Of a DNA stretch of 64,000 nucleotides, positions 1-12,400 are shown piece after piece; within the stretch, counting starts at the first letter, position 1, and the number at the start of each line of letters is the position of its first letter. This DNA comes from Corbicula japonica. Taxonomy: Eukaryota > Mollusca > Bivalvia > Venerida > Cyrenidae. The stretch spans positions 10,565,484 to 10,629,483 of the forward strand of contig JAZAYU010000005.1 of the NCBI GenBank assembly GCA_038501625.1, given 5' to 3'. The notes beneath the pieces are model-generated. The model was given only the letters and a program-made list of their open reading frames with translations, searched no databases and had not been told where the DNA came from. Made by a program: the position numbers and the translations under genes.

Positions 1-116
1 CACATAAATCATGTCTCTTTGAACAACGAATGAACTAATTAGATTGTTGAGAGAAATATCAGTTTGCTACATTAATTAAATGGGTTAAAAGATAGTTAAA
101 ACATGTGACTCTTGGT

Positions 117-265
117 TTAACCCTTTATTCTATATATTCACATTTTAATGCATGTGCAACCAGTGTAGGACCAGATAAGCAGGCACATCCATGCTGAATT
201 GGATCTACACTAGTCACCCATAGGATAAAAAATCGGTACATGTATCACATGGAATAAAGGGTTAA
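117..265. mobile_element. Family A MITE, short copy
   Basis: Begins TTAACCCTTTAT and ends ATAAAGGGTTAA, in inverted orientation, with internal words such as GTGTAGGACCAGAT and GGATCTACACTAG. The TTAA ends followed by CCC resemble piggyBac-type termini. It lies in the intron before the first visible exon. Confidence 0.6.
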
Positions 266-292
266 TGATAATTTCACCATTGTGTATTTCAG

Positions 293-410
293 CTGTGTGC
301 ATGTACACTGATGGTACCCAGTATGCTCAGGGAGCTAAGTGGACACCAAGCTGTGATCAGGAATGTGAATGTACTGATGCCGCAAAGAACATCTTCGAGT
401 GTAAAGAACA
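293..410 (+). CDS. VWC1, first half (exon 1 in window)
   Basis: Acceptor TTTCAG at 287-292 and donor GTAAGT at 411. It enters in phase 1 and leaves in phase 2. It encodes the N-terminal VWC half: Cys-Met-Tyr at the start, a Trp before SCDQECEC, then FEC and KEQ. The spacing of five cysteines fits the first half of a VWC domain. Confidence 0.85.
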
Positions 411-3400
411 GTAAGTTTTAAAAATTGTGTTTTTTTATTTATTTTTGTTGGCTTCATGGTAAAATGCCTTTTTTATAATTCTGATGTTTGTAAAAAAAAT
501 TTCTATAATCTTATTTAAATAGACATATAATTCTATATTTCACGGTGTTTTCAGATAGAGGATTAATTGTCCTCTGAAATTTAGAAAAACAGATACCTGT
601 ACCTCATGAATAAAATTCCATTGGCAATACTTTCCTCTTTCCCATCGTTGAAATGACAATAGAAAAATTTAAAATTTGTATATAAAAACAATTGGCAACA
701 AAACAATAAACAACATAAAAATATTCAAATATTTATCTTATTATACAAGCATTAACTTTTAGAGAAATTTTTAGCAAAAGTTAACTTAAATACACAGTGT
801 ATTGTTTAACTGGTAAGTCAGTTCGTGAAGATAGAAAATATTGCCGAAACATTTGTTGCTTGTTTGGTTTACATTTTAGCCACTTGTATACATTTCAGGT
901 GCCCAGTTTACTCCGGCCTGCCATCATTCTGTACCCTACAACCAGACCCCAGCAACAGCTGCTGTATGCAACCAGTGTGCACACTGCCAAGTGGTGTCAC
1001 TCTGACCCCTCTGTCTGGCACAGCTACCCCACCACCGAAATCTCTACAGGTGCTGCCTGTAGGAACACACGAGGTGATCACTGGATACAGCAAACCACAG
1101 CCTGGTCAGATCATTGTTGGAGGAAGAGGTTTGTTTTGGTTGTTCACAAGTATATTGGTTGATGTCGTTACTTTTGCATGTTGGTTGACGTCATTCCTTT
1201 GGCCTGATTACAGTTTATATTGCTTGCAATCATTCCTTTAGGAAGATTACCGTTCATATAGGTTGTCACCATTTGTTTAGCAAGGTAACATTATATATTA
1301 CTTGTTACTATTACTTTGACAAGTTTACAGTTTATGGTGATTGTAACCATTTCTTAACACAGTTCATAATGCTCCCCCAAAATTGAAGTGATGCAGTTGT
1401 CATGACAAAATGCGGCTTTCTGATTTTTGATTTTGCGATAAGATTAGACCCTGATCAAACTGCTGGCATACATGGTCGAAAAAGTCCAAACTGTTTTCTA
1501 GATGCAGTAAGAATGCTTTTTTGACTGAATGGCAAACGGTGAAAACCTGATCAGACCATGTGGATGGGCAGGCTGATCTGAGTCATAGCTGGCCACATAG
1601 GCCATAAATCCCATTTTGTTTTACTGCATCTCAATTATAAGCTTTCTGTTACAGATCAGTGTGTGTACCAGGGAACTCTACATCCTACTGGAACATCATG
1701 GGACGACGGCTGTGATTTTGTTTGCACATGTGAAAATGGAGCAACTGGAATGTACAGATGCACTGCTAAGTGAGTAAACCATGTTGCTGTGTGGCAGCTG
1801 TAAAAATGTCTCCCTATATTCAGTGTAGTTATTTTCCTTGAGGGTAATATGCTAATTTCAAACCATGTAGAATGCAATCATTGTGGGTAGCAGTATATAG
1901 GCATACTTGAACTATCTGCTTTTGGGGATACAGATTTTATGTACTACTGCCTCTTGAATTGTTGGCTAGGCACTGAAGCTGCATTTGTTTGGCTTTTGGG
2001 TTATCTGTAAATTTAATCAGGCTCTTAAAGAATTATAAAGCATCAATATTGCTAGAAATAGATGTTGTGGTTAGTATGTCGAAACATATCCACTGAACAA
2101 CTACATACTGTGAGACCATTTATCATGAGACTTAATATCCACCTCTATAACATTTTGTATTCTGTTTCTTTCACAGGTGCCCACAGTTCCCATCATTACC
2201 AAACTACTGTAAACTGGTGACAGTGCCAGGCCAGTGCTGCAAGAGTCTGACATGTGACATCCCAGGCGTTGGTACCTACAACCCAGTACCACAACTTGTA
2301 CCCACACCGAGACCATCTGGACCCGTTTCTGGTACCACACAAAACCCACAGCTGATTTACGTTCCTGAACCAGTACAGCCAGGTACACTTAAATATCAAC
2401 CTTTATTACATGTGTTACTGTTAAAAGTAATTGTCTTGCTTGAAAAAGGGCAGGCCGAAAACAGATATCGTGGGCGAAAACCCTGTATCACAAATTATGG
2501 CATGTTGCAACATTTGACACAGTTATCATCATTGCACAGCAGCCCATTGAAAATGTCTATGATTGGATGGGTCAAGTCCCATTCAAAATAATCTTTTGGA
2601 GTCACATGCAAGAAGTATGCCTATTCAAGAAAGGAACGTGCATGCTTACAATAGTTTTAGGGCAATGAAAAATTGTACAACTAAGAATTAAAAGCACAGT
2701 ATTTCAAAGATCTTCATATGTCTGTTAGTTCATAAAACCTAGATAGGCATGTATATGTATTATATGTATATGATGTCATAGAAGCTGGCAGCAGTGTTAT
2801 GAGAATGGGACACTCAATCTAAAATCAAACAGTGCAGATCCTGATCAGACAGCCATCCATGTTCAAAAGAGTTTAACAGCAATGATAAATAGATCAGGTT
2901 GATATCTCAGAGGACTCTACCAGAGGTTTGACTGTAGAAAGTTCTTTGAAAAATTTTCATAGTAAAGAATGCAATTTTTAGTGTTATGATTTTATTGATC
3001 ATATTTTCTGTAAGAGAAAGGTGATCCAGGAAAAGGATGAACACAAAATGTGTGAAAATTACTTCCCTTTTAAATTCTTATTACTTAACTGTTTGTTTTC
3101 TTGCATATCAGTTGGAGGCGGATTCTACCCAGGTGGTGGCTACTATCTTCCAAATGCTACCAGTCCAGATATGACCGGTTCCCTGAGAGGTATGACAAAT
3201 TATCATTTAAATTTTCAATAAAGCCTGAAATTATTTGATTTCATATTAAAAATAAAAGCAGATACCATAGATGTGTTATTATTCCATTGTTTGTAGTTGT
3301 TTTTGCATTGGAGTGACAAATTTTGACATACGAGTCCATGCAGGCTGTTATGGATCTTGGTAATAAATAACAAGAACAAGTACATCTCTATTGGACAACA

Positions 3401-6400
3401 TGATTACAGATAGACATACATAATATAAACTGTATTCATGTAGCGCAGAGTTGAAAAGATAATGTTATTATTTCCTTGTAGACAAGTGCGTGTACAAGAA
3501 CCGTCTGTACAATCAGGGAGAACAATGGCAGGACGGCTGTGACTACAGTTGTGAATGTATGGACAGCAGAACAGGATACTATGTCTGTAACCCACTGTAA
3601 GTATCCACAAATACTTAAATGTCATTAATTTTTTTTATTATATACAGTTTCATGATGATATAGTTTTGTGGATTTTGTTAAGTAAATAGCTTTATTGGAC
3701 CATAATTCCTTCCTAAGGATTAAATTTGTTGATCTGGAAAAATAAAAATACATGAAAAGGAATAAAAGGAATAAATGAATATATGTTATTTTATGGAAAT
3801 CAAGCACACTGATCTCGCATCCACACTCTGCAGACACGAAATGAATATTAAATGTGCAGTTCTTTGGGCATTCCAAAAATGCACATAATGTGATATCATT
3901 TAATACCATGGGGATTAATTTTTGCAGAGAAGTCAGAAATTATGCTTGAGCTGTTAGCTGTTATTATTTTTTTATTAGTTAAGTTTTTCTATGGTTTTAA
4001 TTTGTGCATTTTACAAAGGATGAAATATTTGAAGGTTAATCCTGCATGAAATAAATAAATTCCACAGTAGTAATCATCGGTTGTTCTAAAACAATTACTC
4101 CTAATCTGTAAAATCATATATTCTTACCTTTAAACCCTTTCCTATATAGATACACCTTTATTGCTAGGGCAAATAGTTTCCATCCAGATCAGCCGCACAT
4201 CAGTGCTGTCTGATCAGGATCTAAACTGTTTGCTTTTTGATTCATTAGGTTATTTTTGACCAAAATGCGACCAGTGCAGATCCTGATCAGACGATGTGCC
4301 AGCTGATCTGGATCTACACTGGTCTCACATGCGTAAAAATGTGTATATATCAAGGAAAGGCTTAATTGCTAAAATTGTTTGCTGTGCAGTTTATAAATTT
4401 CTTTAAAAGACTGATGTGAACAATGTATAGATTGGCCAGAATTGTTTGGATGTGGAGTTTTCAGTTAGTAATGATTTAATATAGAGTATAACACTTATTT
4501 GTTATTGTAAATTTCCTAATTCTAGTTGCCCAGTTTACAACAACCTACCATCCCAGCAGTGCTACCTGGTGAAGGCCGATGGACAATGCTGCTCACAACC
4601 AATGTGCTATGATCCTAACAAGAACCAAGTTGTCAATCCCCTAAACAGTAACTCTGTGTTCCCTGTTGTGGGTACCTACACCGGAGGCTTCACTGGGTTC
4701 CGACCTTACTCCTCTGTAGGCGGAAATCTTGGCAATCGCAGTATGTTATTAATAAATATTGATTTAATGATTTTGATATATATATTTAATGCTTCAAAAT
4801 CATTGACTGCCATGGTAATTAAAATTTGTGGGTTTTTTTTTTTTTTGAATGATACTTCCTTTACTGGGAATTGACCTCATACTGTATGGCAACAGTGCCT
4901 AACCATGCAAATCAGATTAAGCTACCTATTTTTGGAAACAGAATTTCTTAATGATAATTATTTTTGTTCCTTAAAAAAAAGCCTCTGCATATTCAATGCA
5001 CTTGAGCTCAAATTTATCACAATTTTTGGGTCTATGACCAGCTTACTGCGATATAGCGGAAGCACAACAAAAGCTGAGAATCATACCTAACAGAACAAAT
5101 GTTTATGTATATTAAGACATTGATCTACCCTGGAAAACTATCAGGATTCGGGAGTACTTTCCATACTAGAGATAATAGAATGGGATTTATTAGAGCTGGA
5201 AGCTACCTGTAAAACCTGTGATATTCTTAAAACTCACAAAAATTTCACATCCTTTCTCTCATCAGCAAGGATATTTTTGTTCAGTGCATTACTCAGATCG
5301 GTAATTCTACAAAACTACATAATTTGCTGGGTTTAAACCAGGTTCAAGGGTGTGCTAATTTAAACTACCCCTAAAGTTTGTAAGGTCATAGCAGCATACA
5401 TTTGTCTTCAACAATGTGCTTATTCAATAGTAACTAAGCCAAGATTTATTTGTTCAGATACCTGTGTCTACAAGGGCACTACTTACCACAAAAACGACAA
5501 ATGGGATGATGGATGTGACTTCACTTGCACATGTTTGGATGAAACTACTGGCACATACTCTTGCTCGGCCAAGTAAGTTGATTTGTTTTTGTATTACCAG
5601 TCCATTGCAGTGTTTCGAAAATATTCAGCAGGATGGTCATTGTCCGATTTTCACCAGAAATGTCCGATTGAAATTTCAAAATTGGTAAAAAAATTTGTTA
5701 TGAATTATGGCCCTTAAATTAATACAAAAATCACCTGCATGTAGAAATTTTCACAGCTTAATCAGCTTTTAACCTGTCAGTTATTGACTTCACAACTCTG
5801 CTACCATAACTACCACGACTACACGTTGCGTGAATAGCCCCTGAGCATAGATGAAACAGGATATGGTCGGTCTCAATTGTACATTGGGCGGGTTTATTTA
5901 ATTTGAAAACGAACTTCGGCTAGTCAAGGGCAGTTTTATGTCAGAATTATAAGGAGCAATACCCGCAATTGTATTAATTTACATATACAATAAAGCTGTT
6001 TGCATTTAATTGAATAAGTATTAGTCTAATGTGCATAATTCTTAATGACTGACAACTGAATAAAATAGAGTACATTTAAATAGCCTTTTTTATTTAAAGA
6101 AAACATATATAATGCAGATTTAACTTTCTTTTACCTTTCATAGCAAAGTTGAAATGGCTCAAATGAGTCAATGTTTAAAAAAATCCAATGACCGACGGGC
6201 TTACATACGTTTATACGGATTAAAAGAGAATACAAATTTGCACAAATCTGCCTATGCAACATTTATTTCCGTCTCAAAAATAAATGTTGCATACGTTGAT
6301 TTGTATAATTTTATATAGATACAAGAATTACTACTTCTGGTAAAGAATCAAATAATATTTCAAATCAATTAATAACAATTATATCGTGTTACAAAGTATG

Positions 6401-9400
6401 ATTGAGGTATATATACATAAAGCGAATAATGCAGATTTAACTTTCTTTTACCTTTCATTGCAAAGTTGAAATGGCTCAAATGAGTCAATGTTTAAAAAAA
6501 TCCAATGACCGACGGGCTTACATACACTTATACGGATTAAAAGAGAATACAAATTTGCACAAATCTGCCTATGCAACATTTATTTCCATCTCAAAAATAA
6601 ATGTTGCATACGTTGATTTGTATAATTTTATATAATTACAAGAATTACTACTTCTGGTAAAGAATCAAATAATATTTCAAATCAATAACAATTATATCGT
6701 GTTACAAAGTATGATTGAGGTATATATACATAAAGCAAATACTTGCCTCCTGAATATCCGAGAGTTAATGCATGTTCAATGAACTATATAATCCACTTCA
6801 CGTTTGCTATGAGCACTGTGTTAGATTACTGTTTTGAACTATTACATCACATTTTAAATGCATGGGATGCTTTTGTATTACAACAAAGACGCTGATTGGT
6901 GTAAACTTCAAATGTTGGGTGCCGCTCTAAAAATCTATTAAAGAAATTTTCCCTCTAGAAACACTAGTCCAGTGCCCATGGTCATAATCATGAGACTGGA
7001 GAAAAGTTTCAAATCTCAGTAAGCTGATTAAGTTGTCTAGAAATTTGAGACTGGTCTCCAGTCTAAGTTTTAAGATCTTGGGCACAGTTCTCCCCAGATA
7101 AGCAACAGCTCTCCTTTATCATTTGATTGCTAAGATATGTCCCCTTCTGATCATTTGTGACTGTTGAATTGGTCAAACAATGTCACATGAAAACCCAGGA
7201 TTTTCCATGTAACTGCCACATGACTAGATTCTGGCCTTCCACATATGGTTTTGACTAAAGTAACGTTCCTTTTAATAATTTTAAAAATTTATCCACCATA
7301 ATGTTTAAAATTTTTGTCATTCAGCCAGTGTTAGGATGCTTGACTCATAATTATATTAAAAATCTCCACATAATTTATTTACTCAATGGCACTCTGCATA
7401 AAAAAAAACTAACTATAGCTAATACTAATGAGAAAAATTGTACATAGCTTGACAAATTTTAAATTCACTGGCAATGTCTACTACATATCAGGTTTAGTAA
7501 ACAGTGAATCTGTTTTGAGTGGCTTTTGTTTTGTAATTGGTGCTTAAAGGTTAGGAACCGAAGACAAAGGCAAAAAATCATTAAACTAGATTTGGGCAGC
7601 CAATCAAATACTTGACTTTTGTTCAGTGTTGAATAGTTTATCAAAAGATATTTTAATAACAATAAAATAAAATTGTATCATTTTGAGCTTTAATGGTGTT
7701 TCTAATGTATTTCTGTATTCTAACAAAAAAAAAACAACAACACTTTTTTGCAGATATATGTACATTCCAAAAATGCAGATACATGAACCCTTTACTCAAA
7801 GGCTTTTATTTCCTAGGTGAACAGTGTTGCTCAGGGTCTACACCAGTTGCTTTAGATTCATTAGATTATTAATTACAAAGAAGCATCCAGCCGTCCATGT
7901 CAGACTGCACAGATGTGCAGGTAGATCTGGAGTAACACTGGTCATAAATGGGATATAACCATATCCCATTGAACATTTTGTGATATCTTACATATTAATA
8001 AATGTATCTTCAGGTGTCCTACCTACACCAACATTCCACCTATATGTCGCATGGTACCTCAGGCTGGCAGCTGCTGTCAGAGAGTGGAGTGTCCCCAGCC
8101 CAGCAGTGGTATCACTCTGCCGCAGGGACCAACCCAGACCCCACCAACCACAGCACAACCCAAGGTTGACCCCAACTGCCATGATAACATTGATAACTGC
8201 AAAGACTATGGAATTGATGCTTGTGGCGCCACCTATAAAGATTGGGCAGTCAGGAACTGTAACCTTACCTGTGGATTTTGCCGTATGTATAAGTTAACAC
8301 CTGCAGAATGTCAAGTAGCATTTTCAAAAATTGGCTGCTCTTAGACAGTAATTATCATTAAATCAATATGTCTACTGAAGTTAAGACCCAAGATCAAACT
8401 TAAACTGAGACCAGCCTTGAAATTCAAGCAGCTAATTTGTTGACATTGAGTTCAGTCAAAAGCTAGAGTTTTGAGACTGGACTGCAATCTCATTTTTTTT
8501 ATCTTGGGCACAGGAAGAGCAGAGTAAAATAGTCTCATCAGATGGATTTTTTCTTTTAAAATATGAAACATTCAGAAAGCAATGGTTGCCAGTAAGTTGA
8601 TGAGCAGCTTCTATTCAAACATTTGTCTCAACCTTTTATACCGTGTATATGGCTTATATCCCTTTAACAGTTGGTGTAAATCCAGATCAGCCTGCACATC
8701 CATGCCGTTTGAACAGGATCTATGCTATTTACTGTTAAATTCATAAAGTCATTTCTGATCAAGATGTGAACAGTGTATACCCGGTAACTGATCACTGGAG
8801 AGATGTGCCATACAAGTCATATCTATACAGTAAAGGATTAACTAAATGTAGGACAAAATTCCTTCAAGACTTATCCCTTTTGCTGAATTAGACATATTTG
8901 GACATAATTCCTTGATCATTATTTTTTTGCAGATCCTATGTTCACAACAGCCCCACCACAGTGTATTGACAAATTGAGTGACTGTAAGGACTATGGCTTA
9001 CAAGCTTGCTCTGGTATCTATGAACCATGGGCCCTGGACAACTGCAGGCAATACTGTGGTCTGTGCACAACTACTGCCCCACGTAAGTGTCTTAGTTACC
9101 TCCCTTGGTGTCAGATTGTTATTTCATTTTATTAATATCTTTTGTTTTGCCAACTTTTTCGTGTGTCAGCTGGTACTACCATATTTTGTTGCCAACTATT
9201 TACCTGGCTTTGTGTCAGTCGATACTTTCATTTTATTAACATCTTCTTTTGTTGTCAACTGTTTACCATTAACACAATTGAAAAAATAGATACACTGCAG
9301 ACTCTTTATAACGCGGTATTACGGGTCCATCATCCCGACCGCGTTAATAAGTGAAACCGCGTTATATTTTCCCGCAAAAATACATGTCCCGATTTTCCCG

Positions 9401-12400
9401 CGAAAAATACATGACCCGATTTTCCCGCGCAAATATACTACCTAATACACAACTAACGAGATTATGCATAATTCCACGTAACGTCATGATTCCCCGCACT
9501 GTACTCGATAATAATATTTCTTACAAGACATACAATTACGAAATTTCAAATAAAAAAGCAAAACGGCAAGAGACTGACTAATAACACCAAGATCAAAATC
9601 GGATCGGCCTTTTAAATTGTTGTAATGGAATTAAAACTGTATATCTAGTTTGTTTAGATGCCTGCAGAAATATTTTATTTTTTTATGACACAAACTCTGA
9701 CATTTACGAATGTAAATGTAAAATAAATATTAAAACACTAACCATTGTGAACATATTCCATAATTTATAAATTACATCCTAATTTTATCTCCAGTATAAT
9801 ATTTCAGTATTATTGCATCATCAACCAACTTAAACCAGCTAAAAAATGCCAAATGTCACGTACACACTTCTTGCAGATCAAACGATTTCATAGCAGAGCC
9901 GACAAAACATCACAGTCTCGATACGAGCCGACAATTTTCTTTGAAGTCGCATTTCATTGACAGATATTATCGCTGTTTACCTCCATAGTCAAAAATGCAA
10001 CATCCATGAAATTAACAGGAAGGCGGATCAAAGCAAAATGTACATCAATGAACTACCGACAGGTTTAAAACATGATTGGGAATATTTTTTGTTTCTTTCT
10101 GAATTGTGCGGATTATGTGATAATTATAGAGACAATCGAATTTAGTAATGGATCAATGATAAACAGTAAGTAAGCATTCACAAGTTTGCCTCGGGCTGAT
10201 ATCTGTCACTGGGAAAGGTGTTAAAACACGGTTGTTTTAGGGATAAAATGTGTGCGTCACTTATATACATGTTACAATTGTGACTTCTGGTTTCGATTTA
10301 TTTGCCGTTTTACGATCAAAAATGACTTCCGGTTTCGATTTTTTGCCGTTTCATGGTAAAAAATGGACTTAGAAAAAAAATAGGGGATCCACAGGACGAC
10401 CGCGTTATAATGGAGCACGGATCTAAACGAAGCACGTTATAAAGAGTCCGCAGTGTATCTATAAAAACTAGTCTGCAATTTATGTTTGACTGGACACTCA
10501 AACCTGTTTTAAGAAGTCATCTTCTACCTCAAACAGGTTCCTGATAAAACTAAAGTTTCTTTTGTTTGGCTTTTAGTTCAACCATCGCAATCAATTGCTA
10601 CTGTACAATCGGGAGGCACCTGTGTTGATGCATTGGCCACGTGTGACCTGCTAGACCCACAGTTCTACTGTGTAGGAGATTATTACAGCTGGGCTCTTCA
10701 GAACTGCCAGAAGACTTGTAACCTCTGCAGTGTTGTCCGTAAGTTTATTTGATAGGAAGTTTGTCCTTAAATAATTTCAGTGCCATAAGGGTACTGATAG
10801 AAAGCTTGCCTTTAAGTTCATATTACCGTAAAATCTTGCTGTTAAGAACACCTGTGGGACATTTCAAAAGTAGTCTTTATAGTGACATAGTTTTTACTTT
10901 TTCGGGGTGTTTGTAACCTCTGCAGTGTTCCCCATGTGTTCATTTTAAGACCACAATAGTTCTTCATGAGTGAAATGTTTAATTTTTTATTTATGCTTTC
11001 ATGTGAATTAAAGTTAGTTAAAAATGCGATATGAAAGTGGAAATCCACTGTTATGAAATGGTGGATTATCTCCATTATTTACTCTATTTCTTTCATACTG
11101 GTTCTTTATCCATTTCCTCCATAGATACACCTTTATTGTGAGGGCGAACAGTTTAGATCCAGATCAGCCGGCACATCTGTGCTCTCTGATCAGGATCTAA
11201 ACATTTTGCTTTTTTATTCATCGGCTGATCTAGATCTACACTGGTCACAAACGCGTAAAAATGCTTATATATGGAGGAAAGGGTTATATCGGCATAATGA
11301 TCTGAATAGGAACGTTTATGATACTTATAAAAAACCGATTCCGGAGTTAACATGGTGAAATATAGTTACACTGGTAAAACCAAGTATCCTCTGTCTATTC
11401 AGTCCATAAATTTGTGTTAAGAAATTCCTGTTTGTTTATTTCAGCAACGACACCAACAACTCCAGCACCTGTTACTATCGCACCACGTAGGTTTATTTTA
11501 GATTATTTAAATGTTCATGGTTCTTCAAAGCTTTCATAGGATGGAATGATACTGACATGAAAAAATGTGGCATATTTACTTTTGTTTTTTTTAATAAAAT
11601 TTATGTAGACCCTGATCAAATAGATATATACACAGTCTTTAACATTAATGATCTTTACTGTTTTCTAAATGCATCTGAATAAATGGCAGACAGTGTAGAC
11701 TCAGATCAAAATGTGTGGATGTGCAGGCTAATAGGTTCTAGACTGGGCTCAAGATCATAAAATCAAATCAGGAGACCATTCTCAAATCTGAAGGATCTGA
11801 TTGGCTTAAATGGTGACTTGAGATTTGAGACTGGTTTCCAATCTCAGTTTTATCATCATGGGCCCTGGTCACATAGGACATCAAGGCATCAAACTATTAT
11901 CTTACACACTTTGACTTTCATACATATATTAATGAGATTTTCTACTTACATTTTCTTTCAGAAATGCTATACATTATATCACACAGAATTATTGATTTCC
12001 TTTCCCGGTATCAAAAGGCCAAAAAGCAAAATCTAATTAAAATTGGATAAACACCATATCAAAATTATGTCATATATCGTATAAACTATATCTTATTTTG
12101 GAATTTTTACAGTAGACTGCAGTAGATGACCACATTTGTTCTAAGTGCTGTTTTAGAAAATAAGAGAAAATATTGGTTGGTTATTGAGTTCCTTTTCGAA
12201 GTTATAACCAATGAACATTCAATTAAATTGTTTTATCCCGTATTAAAGTGGATGATTTTATATATGGAGACTGCCATATTATGTCTATATTTGATTAAAT
12301 ATTGTGAAAACATGATGTCATAGTTTGCAAATTTATAATGACTACATTTACATATTTTTTATTTTTCAATATATCAAACTTTTTTCATTGAATAGAAAAG

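Noticed and set aside
797..1241. Frames of 121 and 138 codons starting at 797 and 825
   Set aside because: They run through intron, the acceptor at 898 and the donor at 1129. Only 899-1128 in the second frame is coding.
8014..10738. ShK domains as evidence of a sea-anemone-like toxin
   Set aside because: ShK folds are widely used in non-venom secreted proteins. Here they are three linked domains inside a long mosaic protein, with no sign of a short processed peptide.
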